Origin: Afipia sp. 64-13
GTDB taxonomy: Bacteria > Pseudomonadota > Alphaproteobacteria > Rhizobiales > Xanthobacteraceae
Length of the DNA stretch: 64,000 nucleotides
Direction of reading: 5' to 3'
Assembly (NCBI GenBank): GCA_001897755.1
Contig: MKUJ01000001.1
Location: 385,580-449,579 of the forward strand
Shown piece after piece: positions 31,069 through 41,062 of this stretch; the first letter of the stretch is position 1; each line of letters starts with the position of its first letter. The notes under the pieces were generated by a model. The model did no database searches, was not told the DNA's origin, and saw only the letters and a list, made by a program, of their open reading frames with translations. The position numbers and the translations under genes are program-made.

Positions 31069-32799
31069 ATGTCAGTAGCAGTAGCACAGAGCGTTGACGC
31101 GCAGCAGGAATTGACGGATGGCTTCCATCTCGTCATTGACGCGCTCAAGCTGAACGATATCAACACGATTTATGCCGTGCCGGGAATTCCGATTTCGGAC
31201 CTCTGCCGCATGGCGCAGGGCGAGGGCATTCGTGTCATCTCGTTCCGCCACGAGCAGAACGCCGGCAACGCCGCCGCGATCGCCGGATACCTGACCCAGA
31301 AGCCCGGCGTCTGCCTTACCGTTTCGGCTCCTGGCTTCCTCAATGGCCTGACCGCGCTGGCCAACGCCACCACCAACTGTTTCCCGATGATCCTGATCTC
31401 CGGCTCCTCCGAGCGTGAGATCGTCGACCTGCAGCAGGGCGACTACGAAGAAATGGATCAGCTCGCGATCGCCAAGCCGCTCTGCAAGGCTGCGTTCCGC
31501 GTGCTCCATGCGCAGGATGTCGGCATCGGCATCGCGCGCGCCATTCGCGCCGCGTGCTCGGGCCGTCCCGGCGGCGTCTATCTCGATCTGCCGGCGAAGT
31601 TCTTCTCGCAGATCATGACCGCGGAAGAGGGCAACAAGTCGCTCGTCAAGGTGATCGACGCCGCGCCGGAGCAGATTCCCGCGCCGTCCGCCGTCAAGCG
31701 CGCGCTCGACGTTCTCAAGGGCGCCAAGCGTCCCCTGATCATCCTGGGCAAGGGCGCGTCCTACGCGCAGGTCGACGACAAGATCCGTGAGCTGGTTGAG
31801 AAGACCGGCATTCCGTTCCTGCCGATGTCGATGGCCAAGGGCATTCTGCCGGACACGCATCCGCAGTCGGCGGGCGCTGCGCGCTCCACCGTGCTCAAGG
31901 ACTCCGACGTGGTGCTGCTGATCGGCGCGCGTCTGAACTGGCTGCTGTCGCACGGCAAGGGCAAGAGCTGGGGCTCCGAGCCGAAGAAGTTCATCCAGAT
32001 CGACATCGAGCCGAAGGAAATGGACTCGAACGTCGAGATCGTCGCGCCGCTCGTCGGCGACATCGGCTCCTGCGTGTCCGCGCTGCTCGGCGGCATGGAC
32101 AGCAAGTGGGCGAAGGCTCCGGCCGACTGGACCGGCGCCGTCAACGCCAAGAAGGAAGCCAACATCGCCAAGATGGCGCCGAAGCTGATGAACAACGCTT
32201 CGCCGATGAACTACCACAGCGCGCTCGGCGCGTTGCGCGATGTCATCAAGGAGCGTCCGGACGCGATCCTGGTCAACGAAGGCGCCAACACGCTCGATCT
32301 CGCCCGCGGCATCATCGACATGTACAAGCCGCGCAAGCGTCTGGACGTCGGCACCTGGGGCGTCATGGGCATCGGCATGGGCTTTGCCGTGGCGGCAGCG
32401 GTTGAAACCGGCCAGCCGGTTCTCGCCGTCGAAGGCGACAGCGCCTTCGGTTTCTCCGGCATGGAGGTGGAGACGATCTGCCGTTACAACCTGCCGGTCT
32501 GCGTCGTGATCTTCAACAACAACGGCATCTATCGCGGCACCGACGTCAACCCGACGGGCGGACCGGATGTTGCGCCGATGGTGTTCGTCAAGGACGCTCG
32601 CTACGACAAGATGATGGAAGCGTTCGGCGGCGTTGGCGTCCACGTGACGACGCCGGATGAACTCAAGCGCGCTGTCGCAGCCGCGATGGATTCCGGCAAG
32701 CCGACCCTGATCAACGCGGTCATCGATCCGGCGGCCGGCACCGAGAGCGGCAACATTGGCAGCCTGAACCCGCAGAGCGCGGTGGTTCGCAAGAAGTAA
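31069..32799 (+). CDS. oxc: Oxalyl-CoA decarboxylase
   Basis: ThDP- and ADP-dependent decarboxylation of oxalyl-CoA to formyl-CoA and CO2. The 576-residue product has the activating Glu in [16 protein letters not shown], and a ThDP/Mg motif beginning [15 protein letters not shown] and ending [10 protein letters not shown]. The ATG at 31069 follows GGGGAGA; an in-frame ATG at 31012 adds 19 residues that are not family-like. It is followed by frc after an intercistronic hairpin and forms the oxc-frc operon, the hallmark of oxalate catabolism. Confidence 0.96.
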   Translation: MSVAVAQSVDAQQELTDGFHLVIDALKLNDINTIYAVPGIPISDLCRMAQGEGIRVISFRHEQNAGNAAAIAGYLTQKPGVCLTVSAPGFLNGLTALANATTNCFPMILISGSSEREIVDLQQGDYEEMDQLAIAKPLCKAAFRVLHAQDVGIGIARAIRAACSGRPGGVYLDLPAKFFSQIMTAEEGNKSLVKVIDAAPEQIPAPSAVKRALDVLKGAKRPLIILGKGASYAQVDDKIRELVEKTGIPFLPMSMAKGILPDTHPQSAGAARSTVLKDSDVVLLIGARLNWLLSHGKGKSWGSEPKKFIQIDIEPKEMDSNVEIVAPLVGDIGSCVSALLGGMDSKWAKAPADWTGAVNAKKEANIAKMAPKLMNNASPMNYHSALGALRDVIKERPDAILVNEGANTLDLARGIIDMYKPRKRLDVGTWGVMGIGMGFAVAAAVETGQPVLAVEGDSAFGFSGMEVETICRYNLPVCVVIFNNNGIYRGTDVNPTGGPDVAPMVFVKDARYDKMMEAFGGVGVHVTTPDELKRAVAAAMDSGKPTLINAVIDPAAGTESGNIGSLNPQSAVVRKK

Positions 32800-32812
32800 G
32801 TATTCACGAATC

Positions 32813-32840
32813 TCTCCGCCGTGCCCCCGCACGGCGGAGA
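32813..32840 (+). other. Intercistronic hairpin between oxc and frc
   Basis: Perfect 12-bp stem TCTCCGCCGTGC / GCACGGCGGAGA with a 4-base loop, 13 bp after the oxc stop. TGAATTTTG follows, a weak U-run, so partial termination or differential mRNA stability is likely. Confidence 0.75.
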
Positions 32841-32888
32841 TGAATTTTGAAGCGCTTGTAAAACAAGAATCGAAACGGAGAGGAAATC

Positions 32889-34163
32889 ATGAGCAAGGCA
32901 CTGAGCGGCGTGCGCATTCTCGACTTCACACATGTTCAATCAGGCCCGACCTGCACGCAGTTGCTCGCCTGGTTCGGTGCGGACGTGATCAAGGTTGAAC
33001 GTCCCGGCGTCGGTGACATCACGCGCGGTCAGCTGCAGGATGTTCCGAACGCGGACAGCCTTTATTTCACGATGCTCAACCACAACAAGCGTTCGATCAC
33101 GCTCGACACCAAGAACCCGAAGGGCAAGGAAGTCCTGACCGAGCTCATGAAGGTGTGCGACGTGATGGTCGAGAACTTCGCCCCGGGCGTGCTCGATCGC
33201 ATGGGCTTTTCCTGGGAGAACATCCAGAAGATCAATCCGAAGCTGATCGTCGCTTCGATCAAGGGCTTTGGCCCCGGTCCGTTCGAGGACTGCAAGGTTT
33301 ACGAGAACGTCGCGCAGTGCGTCGGCGGTTCGGCTTCGACCACGGGCTTCCGTGACGGCCTGCCGCTGGTGACCGGCGCCCAGATCGGCGACAGCGGCAC
33401 CGGCCTGCACCTCGCGCTCGGTATCGTCACTGCGCTTTATCACCGTACCCAGTCGGGCAAGGGCCAACTCGTCACCGTCGCGATGCAGGACGGCGTGCTC
33501 AACCTCTGCCGCGTCAAGCTGCGCGACCAGCAGCGTCTCGCTCACGGCCCGCTCAAGGAATACAGCCAGTTCGGCGAAGGCATTCCGTTCGGCGAGGCGA
33601 CCCCGCGCGCCGGCAACGACTCGGGTGGTGGCCAGCCGGGCCGCATCCTGAAGTGCAAGGGCTGGGAGACCGATCCGAACGCTTACATCTATTTCATCAC
33701 GCAGGCAGCTGTGTGGGAGAAGATCTGCGACGTCATCGGCGAGCCGACCTGGAAGACCGATCCGAACTACGCCAAGCCGGGCGCCCGGTTGCCGCATCTG
33801 AACGAAATCTTCGGTCGCATCGAGCAGTGGACCACCACCATGTCCAAGTTCGACGTCATGAACATCTGCAACCCGCTCGATATTCCGGTCGGCCCGATCC
33901 TGTCGATGAAGGAAATCGCCGAGGACAAGTCGCTCTACGAGACCGGTACGCTGGTCGAAGTCGATCATCCGACCCGCGGCAAGTACATCACCGTCGGCAA
34001 CCCGATCAAGCTGTCGGACAGCCCGTCCGAAGTCGAGCGTTCGCCGCTGCTCGGCGAGCACACCGAGGAAATCCTCCGCGATGTGCTGAAGTTCTCGGCC
34101 AACCAGATCGGCGACGTTCGCTCGTCGGGTGCGGTCGGCGAAGTGCCGATGGCGGCTGAATAA
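32889..34163 (+). CDS. frc: Formyl-CoA:oxalate CoA-transferase
   Basis: Class III CoA-transferase (424 residues) that moves CoA from formyl-CoA to oxalate, giving oxalyl-CoA and formate. The catalytic Asp168 ([11 protein letters not shown]) forms the aspartyl-CoA thioester, and the flexible glycine loop reads SGGGQPG. The N-terminus [21 protein letters not shown] is standard for the family. The length matches the characterised enzyme (about 428). Ribosome-binding site GAGAGGAAA precedes the ATG. It ends in a strong terminator. Confidence 0.96.
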   Translation: MSKALSGVRILDFTHVQSGPTCTQLLAWFGADVIKVERPGVGDITRGQLQDVPNADSLYFTMLNHNKRSITLDTKNPKGKEVLTELMKVCDVMVENFAPGVLDRMGFSWENIQKINPKLIVASIKGFGPGPFEDCKVYENVAQCVGGSASTTGFRDGLPLVTGAQIGDSGTGLHLALGIVTALYHRTQSGKGQLVTVAMQDGVLNLCRVKLRDQQRLAHGPLKEYSQFGEGIPFGEATPRAGNDSGGGQPGRILKCKGWETDPNAYIYFITQAAVWEKICDVIGEPTWKTDPNYAKPGARLPHLNEIFGRIEQWTTTMSKFDVMNICNPLDIPVGPILSMKEIAEDKSLYETGTLVEVDHPTRGKYITVGNPIKLSDSPSEVERSPLLGEHTEEILRDVLKFSANQIGDVRSSGAVGEVPMAAE

Positions 34164-34188
34164 TACCCTCTCCCCCGAGGATGACTTT

Positions 34189-34216
34189 GCCGGGACAACA
34201 GTCCCGGCTTTTTTTT
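34189..34216 (+). terminator. Rho-independent terminator after frc
   Basis: Stem GCCGGGAC / GTCCCGGC with loop AACA followed by eight T. The remaining 324 bp up to the next gene hold no recognisable gene or operator and presumably contain the promoter of the ABC-transporter operon. Confidence 0.95.
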
Positions 34217-34540
34217 GCCCGCATTCCAGCGCCACCGGAACGGATGCAGGGCTTTTGAGTTTCATCAAACGACAGGGTTGGAGAGAACGGTCTGCGCGCC
34301 GATTGGCGCGTGGACATGTCCGTCTTGAATTCTTGTCGTGCGTCCGCGTGGTGCGTCGGCGGCCCCGTTGTTTTGCATCGCAAGATCGCGAGGCCGCAAC
34401 AACGACGGACAGACTAGTCGATAGACCAATGGCGCGGAGTTACGGCTGGATTTGAACAGGAACGAAAAGTCAACAACGAAGGGCTAATTGCGTTCTTTAG
34501 CCGCACCGTCTATCAGGCGACGAGTCCCGCACAGATCAGG

Positions 34541-35770
34541 ATGGCACTCATGTCGGACATCATTTCCAGAAAAGCTTCGTATTCGTTGGCTGCGGTCGCC
34601 GCCGTGGCGCTTGCTTTGTCGACCGGCACGGCGATGGCGAAGGACATCGTGTTTGGCGCCTCGGTGCAGCTCACCGGGCCGGTGGCCAATACCGGGCGGT
34701 ATTATCGCGATGCCTATGAGCTCGCGATTGAGAAGATCAACGCTGCGGGCGGCGTCAAGGTCGGCAGCGAGAAGCAGAAGCTGGTCCTGAAGCTTTACGA
34801 CAACCAGTCCGACGTCAATCTGAGCGTGCGGCAATACACGCAGCTCGTCTCGCAGGACAAGGTCGATTTCCTTCTCGGACCGTTCGCCAGCAACTTCGCG
34901 CTCGCGGATTCGGCGGTGTCCGAGAAATACAAGATCCCAATGGTGCAGGGCGGCGGCGCCTCCGACCAGATCTTCGCGCGCAAGTTCAAGTATATTTTCG
35001 GCACGCTGGCGCCGGCCAGCAATTATTTCGGCTCGACCATCGATATGATGAAGGACCTCAAGCCCGCGCCGAAATCGGTCGCGCTGCTTTATGCCGACGA
35101 TTCCTTCGACGTCTCGGTCGCGGACGGCACCCGTCCGAAGCTGAAGGCCGCTGGCTTCGATGTGGTGATGGACGAGCGCTACAGCACCAACGCCACCGAC
35201 TTCAACTCACTGCTGTCGCAGATCCGCAGCAAGAACGTCGACGCCGTGCTGGTCGCCGGCCACGAGACCGAGATTCTCAACTTCGTGCGTCAGGCCAAGA
35301 GCCTCACCGTCGCGCCGAAGATGTATTCCTTCACTGTCGGCGTGCCGAGTGAGGACTTCCGCAAGGCGCTCGGCAAGGACGCCGATTATGCTTTCGGCAT
35401 GACCGCGTGGCTGCCGTCGGCGGCGCAGAAGGACCGCTGGTTCGGCGATGCCGAGAAGTTCGCCCAGGAATACAAGACCAAGTTCGGCTATGAGCCCGAC
35501 TATCACGCGGCATCCGGCGCGGCCGATGTCGAGGCGCTGGTGCAGGCCATCGAGGAGGTCGGCTCGACCGACCCGGCCAAGGTGCGCGACGCGCTGGCCA
35601 AGGTGAAGTTCGAGAGCCTCTACGGCCCGATCGCGTTCGGCGAGAACGGCCAGATCGATCTGCCGCAGACCGTGATCCAGGTGCAGGGCGACGCGCTGGT
35701 CGCCATCCATGATGCGAAGGGCGCGCTCAAGCCGGCGAAGTATCCGATGCCGGCCTGGAATGCGCGCTAA
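34541..35770 (+). CDS. livJ: ABC transporter substrate-binding protein (LivJ/amide-binding type)
   Basis: A 409-residue periplasmic binding protein of the branched-chain amino acid family (HAAT). The signal peptide ([19 protein letters not shown]) is followed by [20 protein letters not shown], the family's ligand-binding start, and [16 protein letters not shown]. The ATG at 34541 is used; the ATG at 34550 is equally possible. The ligand is unknown; this family also binds amides, urea and aromatic acids. A hairpin separates it from the permease genes, in keeping with higher expression of the binding protein. Confidence 0.9.
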   Translation: MALMSDIISRKASYSLAAVAAVALALSTGTAMAKDIVFGASVQLTGPVANTGRYYRDAYELAIEKINAAGGVKVGSEKQKLVLKLYDNQSDVNLSVRQYTQLVSQDKVDFLLGPFASNFALADSAVSEKYKIPMVQGGGASDQIFARKFKYIFGTLAPASNYFGSTIDMMKDLKPAPKSVALLYADDSFDVSVADGTRPKLKAAGFDVVMDERYSTNATDFNSLLSQIRSKNVDAVLVAGHETEILNFVRQAKSLTVAPKMYSFTVGVPSEDFRKALGKDADYAFGMTAWLPSAAQKDRWFGDAEKFAQEYKTKFGYEPDYHAASGAADVEALVQAIEEVGSTDPAKVRDALAKVKFESLYGPIAFGENGQIDLPQTVIQVQGDALVAIHDAKGALKPAKYPMPAWNAR

Positions 35771-35835
35771 AGCGTTTTTGAGCGAGGCAGTTACCGGGTC
35801 GCGTCAGGAAAACGCGCCCGATCGAAAACCGGAGC
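35769..35835 (-). repeat. Dispersed intergenic repeat, family A copy 1
   Basis: On the minus strand it reads GGCTCCGGTTTTCGAT..GGCGCGTTTTCCTGACG..CCGGTAACTGCC..TCGCTC..AACGCT. The same ordered blocks recur in the other orientation relative to the window at 54271-54361, with a ~28-bp insertion there. It overlaps the livJ stop codon. Confidence 0.7.
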
Positions 35836-35866
35836 CTTTCACCGTTTCATGAAGCGGTGAAAGGCT
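35833..35866 (+). other. Intercistronic hairpin between livJ and livH
   Basis: A 12-bp perfect stem AGCCTTTCACCG / CGGTGAAAGGCT with a 10-base loop that is itself partly palindromic (TTTCATGAA). There is no U-run. Such structures downstream of binding-protein genes protect the upstream mRNA and reduce read-through to the permeases. Confidence 0.75.
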
Positions 35867-35907
35867 TCAGTCGATCCTGACGAGGAACAAGGGTAGGGGG
35901 ATCACAG

Positions 35908-36771
35908 GTGGATCTGCTCGCGCAAATCCTGATCAACGGCGTGCTGCTGGGAGGGCTCTACGCCGTGATGGCGCTCGGTCTCGCTCTGGTGTGGGGCGTG
36001 CTGAACATCGTCAATCTGGCGCATGGCGCTTTCATCATGCTCGGCGCCTACGTCTCCTGGCACCTTTACACCTACCTGCATATCGATCCCTTCCTGGGAC
36101 TTCCGATCACGGCGGTTGTGATGTTCGCGGTCGGCTACGCCATGCAGCGCGGGCTGCTCAACCTCATTGTCCGCGCGCCGATGTTCAACACGCTGCTGAT
36201 CACCTTCGGCATCGAGGTGGTGCTGACCTATCTCGCCCAGCTTGCCTTCTCGGCGGACTTCCGCACCATCAATCCTTCTTACGCCGGCGACAGCTTCCAG
36301 TTCGGCCCGGTGGTGCTGCCGGTGGCGCGGCTGCTGGCCTTCGGCATCGCCATCATCCTCACCGTGGGGATGTGGCTGTTCCTGCTCCACACCAAGCTCG
36401 GCCGCGCCATCCGCGCCACGGCGCAGAACCTTGTCGCGGCGCGGCTTTATGGCGTCGAGCCGCGGCATCTCTACGCCATGACCTTCGGCATCGGCATCGC
36501 GCTTGCCGGCGCCGCCGGTGGCCTTTACGGCACGGTATCGCAGATCAATCCCTATATCGGCGCCTCGCTGACCGCAAAGTCGTTCGCGATCTCGATCATC
36601 GGCGGCCTCGAGAACCCGCTCGGTGTGATCGTCGGTGGCCTGTTCCTCGGCATCATTGAATCGCTGGCCGCGCTCTATATCGGACCGACCTTCGCCGATG
36701 TCGCCAGCTTCGGCGTGCTGGTGCTGGTGCTGATCGTGCGGCCGAGCGGCCTGTTGGGGAAGACCGCATGA
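35908..36771 (+). CDS. livH: Branched-chain amino acid-type ABC permease LivH
   Basis: A 287-residue inner-membrane permease with about eight hydrophobic segments. The start is GTG (AGGGGGAT upstream), giving MDLLAQILINGVLLGGLYAVM, the standard LivH opening; GLALVWGVLNIVNLAHG is the family signature. The coupling-helix area is near residues 170-200. It overlaps livM by 4 bp (ATGA). Confidence 0.93.
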   Translation: MDLLAQILINGVLLGGLYAVMALGLALVWGVLNIVNLAHGAFIMLGAYVSWHLYTYLHIDPFLGLPITAVVMFAVGYAMQRGLLNLIVRAPMFNTLLITFGIEVVLTYLAQLAFSADFRTINPSYAGDSFQFGPVVLPVARLLAFGIAIILTVGMWLFLLHTKLGRAIRATAQNLVAARLYGVEPRHLYAMTFGIGIALAGAAGGLYGTVSQINPYIGASLTAKSFAISIIGGLENPLGVIVGGLFLGIIESLAALYIGPTFADVASFGVLVLVLIVRPSGLLGKTA

Positions 36772-37715
36772 GTGCGCTGCGCGTCCCTCTCATCCTGATC
36801 GCGCTGGCCGTTCTGGCCGCGGTGCCGTGGTTCGGCTCCGACGTGCTGGTGCAGTTCGGCATCAACGCGCTGCTGCTGGCCGTGCTGGCGCAGGGCTGGA
36901 ACATCATCGGCGGCTATACCGGCTACGCCTCGTTCGGCAATTCGGTGTTCTACGGCCTCGGCAGCTACGGCGTCGGCATCGCCATGGTGCAGTGGGAGCT
37001 GCCGTTCGCGGTCGGTCTCGTGTTCGGCGTGCTGCTGTCGGTGATCTTCGCCGTGCTGCTCGGCATCCCGGTATTGCGGCTGCGGGGCCATTATTTCGCG
37101 ATCGCCACCCTCGCGCTGGCGCAGGTGATGACGGCGATCGTCTCCAATGTGAAGCTGGCGGGCCAGAATATCGGCCTTGTGCTGCCGCCGCTCAACAACG
37201 ATCTGCTGTTCTATGAATCCGCGCTGGCGTTGCTGGTGGCGGTGACGCTGACGATCTGGTGGCTGTCGCGCAGCCGGTTCGGCTTCGGCCTGATCGCGAT
37301 CCGCGAGAACGAGGAGGGCGCCGCGGTGATGGGCGTCAACACCACGCTCTACAAGGTGATGGCGTTCGCGCTGTCGGGCGTGTTCAGCGCGCTGGCCGGC
37401 GGCATCCACGCTTACTGGGTGACCTTCATCGATCCGGAGAGCGCCTTCGACATCAGCCTGAACGTGAAGATGATCATCATGGCGGTGTTCGGCGGTCCCG
37501 GCACCATTCTCGGTCCGATCGTCGGCGCGCTGTCGCTGTCGGCGATTTCCGAATTCCTCTCCAGCGAGATCACCTCCATCGCCGGCCTGTTCTTCGGCAT
37601 CGTGGTGGTGGCGGCGGTGGTGCTGATGCCGCGCGGCCTCGCCGACATGCTGCGGCGCTTCCGCAAGACCGGCTGGCGCTATTTCGCGGAAAACATCAGG
37701 GCGAACCGGCTGTGA
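36768..37715 (+). CDS. livM: Branched-chain amino acid-type ABC permease LivM
   Basis: A 315-residue permease and second membrane half of the importer. GWNIIGGYTGYASFGNSVFYG is the diagnostic motif, and RENEEGAAVMGVN marks the cytoplasmic coupling loop. It is translationally coupled to livH (4-bp overlap) and livG (4-bp overlap, GTGA). Confidence 0.93.
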   Translation: MSALRVPLILIALAVLAAVPWFGSDVLVQFGINALLLAVLAQGWNIIGGYTGYASFGNSVFYGLGSYGVGIAMVQWELPFAVGLVFGVLLSVIFAVLLGIPVLRLRGHYFAIATLALAQVMTAIVSNVKLAGQNIGLVLPPLNNDLLFYESALALLVAVTLTIWWLSRSRFGFGLIAIRENEEGAAVMGVNTTLYKVMAFALSGVFSALAGGIHAYWVTFIDPESAFDISLNVKMIIMAVFGGPGTILGPIVGALSLSAISEFLSSEITSIAGLFFGIVVVAAVVLMPRGLADMLRRFRKTGWRYFAENIRANRL

Positions 37716-38446
37716 GCGCGATCCTCGAAGTCAAGAACGTGACGCGGCGCTTTGCCGGCCTGATCGCCGTCAACGATGTCAGCTTCTCCCTGCAACCCGG
37801 TGAAATCCTTGGCATTATCGGCCCGAACGGCGCCGGCAAGACGACCCTGATCAGCCTGATCAGCGGCACGCTGCCGCCGACCTCGGGCGAGATCCTGTTC
37901 GAGGGCAAATCGCTTCTCAACGTGCCGGCCTATCAGCGCGCGCGGCTCGGCATCGGCCGCACCTTCCAGATCATGCGGCCGTTCCCGGGCCTGTCGGTGC
38001 TCGACAACGTCGCGGTCGGCGCGCTGTTCGGCCATGGCGGCGGCGACGCGCAGCTTGCCAGGGCGCGGGAGAAGGCGCGGGCGCAGCTCGATTTCGTAGG
38101 CCTCGGCGCCTATGCCGACCAGCGCGCCGACGAGCTCGGCGGTCCCGGCCGCAAGCGGCTGGAGCTGGCCAAGGCACTGGCGATGCAGCCCAAAATTCTG
38201 CTGTGCGACGAGGTGATGGCGGGGCTCAACCACGTTGAGATCGACGAGGTGATCGACGTCATCCGCAAGGTGCGCGACGAGGGCATCAGCATCCTCGTGA
38301 TCGAGCATGTGATCAAGGCAATCAAGAGCTTGTCGGATCGCCTTCTCGTTCTGCATCACGGAGAGAAGATCGCCGACGGCGATCCGGACACCGTGCTGTC
38401 GAACAAGGACGTGGTCGAGGCCTATCTGGGCAAGAGGCGGGCATGA
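37712..38446 (+). CDS. livG: ABC transporter ATP-binding protein LivG
   Basis: A 244-residue ATPase with GTG start overlapping the livM stop. Walker A is GPNGAGKTT and the Q-loop is FQIMRPF. The signature segment reads ELGGPGRKRLEL in place of a standard LSGGQ/LAYGQ. Walker B is ILLCDEVMAGLN with Val where Pro is usual, and the switch His is VIEHVIK. The GRKRLEL/DEVMAGL pattern is a known alphaproteobacterial LivG variant, but the GGPG substitution is unusual. It is part of a five-gene liv operon. Confidence 0.9.
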   Translation: MSAILEVKNVTRRFAGLIAVNDVSFSLQPGEILGIIGPNGAGKTTLISLISGTLPPTSGEILFEGKSLLNVPAYQRARLGIGRTFQIMRPFPGLSVLDNVAVGALFGHGGGDAQLARAREKARAQLDFVGLGAYADQRADELGGPGRKRLELAKALAMQPKILLCDEVMAGLNHVEIDEVIDVIRKVRDEGISILVIEHVIKAIKSLSDRLLVLHHGEKIADGDPDTVLSNKDVVEAYLGKRRA

Positions 38447-39177
38447 CGGCGGCTCCTCAGAAGAACGGCGAGGCGCTGCTCAAGGTGAGCGGGCTGGGCG
38501 GCGGCTATGGCGGCATGCCGGTGCTGCACGACGTCTCGCTTGAGATTTTTCCCGCCGAGATTGTGGCGCTGGTCGGCAGCAACGGCGCGGGCAAGACCAC
38601 GCTGCTGCGCGCGTTGTCGCGGGTGCTGGCCTGCACCGGCCAGATCGTGCTGAAGGGCAAAAACCTCGTGCCGATGACGCCGGATCAGGCGTTTGGCGTC
38701 GGGCTCGTGCAGGTGCCGGAGGGCCGGCAGTTGTTCGACCGCATGACGGTGCAGGACAATCTCTTGATGGGCGCGTTTCAGCGCAGCGACAAGGCGGCGA
38801 TCGCCCGCGATCTCGAGCGCATGTACACGCTGTTTCCGCGGCTCTCGGAGCGCCGCAGACAGATCGCCGGCAGCATGTCGGGCGGCGAGCAGCAGATGTG
38901 CGCCATGGCGCGCGGACTGATGGCTGCGCCGGTGCTGCTGATGATCGACGAGATGAGCCTTGGTCTTGCGCCGGTGATCGCCGAGCAGTTGATGGAAGTG
39001 CTGGCCGCGATCCGCGCCGAGGGCGTCACTGTGCTGCTGGTCGAGCAGGACATCCACCTCGCGCTGTCCGGCGCCGACCGCGGCTATGTGATGGAGACCG
39101 GCCGCATCGTCCACAGCGGCAGCGCCAAGGATCTGATCGACGATCCCGAGGTCCGCCGCGCCTATCTGGGGCTCTAA
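38443..39177 (+). CDS. livF: ABC transporter ATP-binding protein LivF
   Basis: A 244-residue ATPase of the same importer. Walker A is GSNGAGKTT, the family-typical VQVPEGRQLFDRMTV follows, the signature is MSGGEQQM, Walker B is VLLMIDEMSLGLAP, and the switch is VEQDIH. It overlaps livG by 4 bp (ATGA). All catalytic motifs are conventional, in contrast to the LivG partner. Confidence 0.93.
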   Translation: MTAAPQKNGEALLKVSGLGGGYGGMPVLHDVSLEIFPAEIVALVGSNGAGKTTLLRALSRVLACTGQIVLKGKNLVPMTPDQAFGVGLVQVPEGRQLFDRMTVQDNLLMGAFQRSDKAAIARDLERMYTLFPRLSERRRQIAGSMSGGEQQMCAMARGLMAAPVLLMIDEMSLGLAPVIAEQLMEVLAAIRAEGVTVLLVEQDIHLALSGADRGYVMETGRIVHSGSAKDLIDDPEVRRAYLGL

Positions 39178-39218
39178 GCGGCCTTCCATTTCCCGCCGGG
39201 CTCGATAGATAGTGCGGG

Positions 39219-40250
39219 ATGCAGTCGCAATTCGTTGACATGAAAACCGAAACCGGCGTTCGCGAAAGCCGCCGGTTTTCCGTCGCCCCGATGATGGACT
39301 GGACCGATCGGCACTGCCGGGCGTTCCATCGGGTGCTGACGCGCCGCGCCAAGCTCTACACCGAGATGCTGACCACCGGCGCGGTGATCCATGGCGATCG
39401 CATGCGGCTGCTCGGATTCGATGCTTGCGAGCATCCGGTGGCGCTGCAACTGGGTGGATCGAATCCTCAGGATCTCGCCGCAAGTGCCCGGATCGGCGAG
39501 GATTTCGGCTATGATGAAATCAATCTCAATGTCGGCTGTCCGTCCGACCGGGTGCAGGATGGCCGCTTCGGCGCCTGCCTGATGGCCGAGCCGCGGCTTG
39601 TTGCCGACTGTGTCGCGGCGATGAAGCGCGCGGTGAATATTCCGGTGACGGTGAAGTGCCGCATCGGCATCGACGATCAGGATCCTGAAATCGCACTCGA
39701 TGTGTTGGCCCGCGCAGTGGTCGACGCCGGCGCGGACGAGTTGATCGTGCATGCCCGCAAGGCGTGGCTTCAGGGCCTGTCGCCGAAACAGAACCGCGAT
39801 ATCCCGCCGCTCGATTACGACCGGGTCTATCGCCTCAAAGCCGCGCTGCCGGATGTGCCCGTCGTCATCAATGGCGGCGTCGCCAGCATTGCGGAGGCGC
39901 GCCGCCATCTCGACCATGTCGATGGCGTGATGATGGGCCGCGCGGCCTATCAGGAGCCGTGGCGGCTGCTCGCGGTCGATCCGGAGTTGTTCGGTGTGCC
40001 TGCGCCGCACCCCTCGATGCGGGCGGCGCTGGAGGCGTTCTTTCCCTATATCGAGGATCAGCTTGCGCGCGGCACGCGGCTGCATGCGATCACGCGGCAC
40101 ATGGTCGGCGCGTTTCACGGCGTGGCCGGCGCGCGGGCTTTCCGCAGGGCGCTGGCGGAGAACTGCACCCCGGCGGATGCGGGGCTCGATCAGTTGCGCG
40201 ATGCGATCGCGCGGGTGGGGCAGGGTGAGGCGGCGTCGGTCGCGGCGTGA
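39219..40250 (+). CDS. dusA: tRNA-dihydrouridine synthase A
   Basis: FMN-dependent reductase making dihydrouridine at tRNA positions 20/20a. The 343-residue product has SVAPMMDWTDRHCR, the FMN-site LQLGGSNPQDLA, and the catalytic loop NVGCPSDRVQDGRFGACLM with the proton-donor Cys. The DusA-specific insert QGLSPKQNRDIPPLDY is present. The ATG at 39219 is taken; Met8 (39240) is an alternative. It is on its own, 41 bp after livF. Confidence 0.95.
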   Translation: MQSQFVDMKTETGVRESRRFSVAPMMDWTDRHCRAFHRVLTRRAKLYTEMLTTGAVIHGDRMRLLGFDACEHPVALQLGGSNPQDLAASARIGEDFGYDEINLNVGCPSDRVQDGRFGACLMAEPRLVADCVAAMKRAVNIPVTVKCRIGIDDQDPEIALDVLARAVVDAGADELIVHARKAWLQGLSPKQNRDIPPLDYDRVYRLKAALPDVPVVINGGVASIAEARRHLDHVDGVMMGRAAYQEPWRLLAVDPELFGVPAPHPSMRAALEAFFPYIEDQLARGTRLHAITRHMVGAFHGVAGARAFRRALAENCTPADAGLDQLRDAIARVGQGEAASVAA

Positions 40251-40253
40251 GCC

Positions 40254-40766
40254 TTACGGATAGCCGTGCAGCACCAGTTTTTCGGGCCGCACCTCCCAGC
40301 TTTCCAGCCGGTTGAGGAAGCTCATGCCGAGCAGATTGGATTTCATTCGGCCCTTCGGCACCACCAGCGCCGGCACCGACAATTCCACCAACTTGCCGAC
40401 GGCGAGGCGGTCGAGCGTCAGCCGCGCGGCGCGCACGCGCCCGCCCGCGGTCTCTACATCGACATCGTAGCTGGCAAGCTCGAGCGGCAGGCCGGCGGCC
40501 TTGGCGGTCTCGTAGGTCAGCACCACCGAGGTCGCGCCGGTGTCGATCACCATCGGCGTGGATACGCCGTTGATCTTGGCGCGCAGCGCGAACTCGCCGT
40601 TATGGGTGCGCGAGATTTCCACCGCGCGGGTGTCGCGGCGGGTGTAGTGGTTGACGGCATAGAGCGCGGTGCGCTTGGCGCTCTCGAAGCCCTTGGGATT
40701 CTGCACGGCGTAGATCGAGCCCACGGTGCCGAGCAGCACGATGATGACCGTCAGAAACCGGATCAC
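40254..40766 (-). CDS. Retropepsin-like aspartic protease, membrane-anchored
   Basis: A 170-residue clan AA protein with one N-terminal membrane segment (LTVIIVLLGTVGSIYAV) and a single catalytic motif, Asp75 in VIDTGATSVVL; such proteins dimerise to form the active site, like retropepsins. The periplasmic protease domain follows. Its substrate is unknown. The stop lies 3 bp from the convergent dusA stop. It is downstream of the DUF1289 gene (28-bp gap), probably in one operon. Confidence 0.88.
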   Translation of the reverse strand: MIRFLTVIIVLLGTVGSIYAVQNPKGFESAKRTALYAVNHYTRRDTRAVEISRTHNGEFALRAKINGVSTPMVIDTGATSVVLTYETAKAAGLPLELASYDVDVETAGGRVRAARLTLDRLAVGKLVELSVPALVVPKGRMKSNLLGMSFLNRLESWEVRPEKLVLHGYP

Positions 40767-40794
40767 GCCGCACCTGCCATGATGCCGCCGGGGA

Positions 40795-41007
40795 TCAGCA
40801 GACCGCGAGCCAGCGCACCAGTTCGGGCGGCACTTTCATGCCGGCGTCGCCCATGCGCTGCACCAGCGTCGCCATGATGGCGGCGCGCTCCTCGGGCGTG
40901 AGGCCGGCCCAGTCGGAAATCTCCCGCAGCGTGCGGCCGCAGCCCAGGCACAGCCCGGTCTCGGGGCTCATGACGCAGACGGTGATGCACGGCGACTCGT
41001 AGCTCAT
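40795..41007 (-). CDS. DUF1289 family small cysteine-rich protein
   Basis: A 70-residue protein starting MSYESPCITVCVMSPETG, with the family pattern CxxxC..CLGCGRTLREISDW, probably metal or Fe-S binding. An upstream in-frame extension exists but lacks family similarity, so the ATG at 41005-41007 is chosen. Function is unknown. It is often found beside dusA or small proteases in Rhizobiales. Confidence 0.88.
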   Translation of the reverse strand: MSYESPCITVCVMSPETGLCLGCGRTLREISDWAGLTPEERAAIMATLVQRMGDAGMKVPPELVRWLAVC

Positions 41008-41062
41008 GCCTTCTATAAAGAACCGTTGCCGCGTCTGCGCAAGCCGTGCTTTGTGCCATGGC

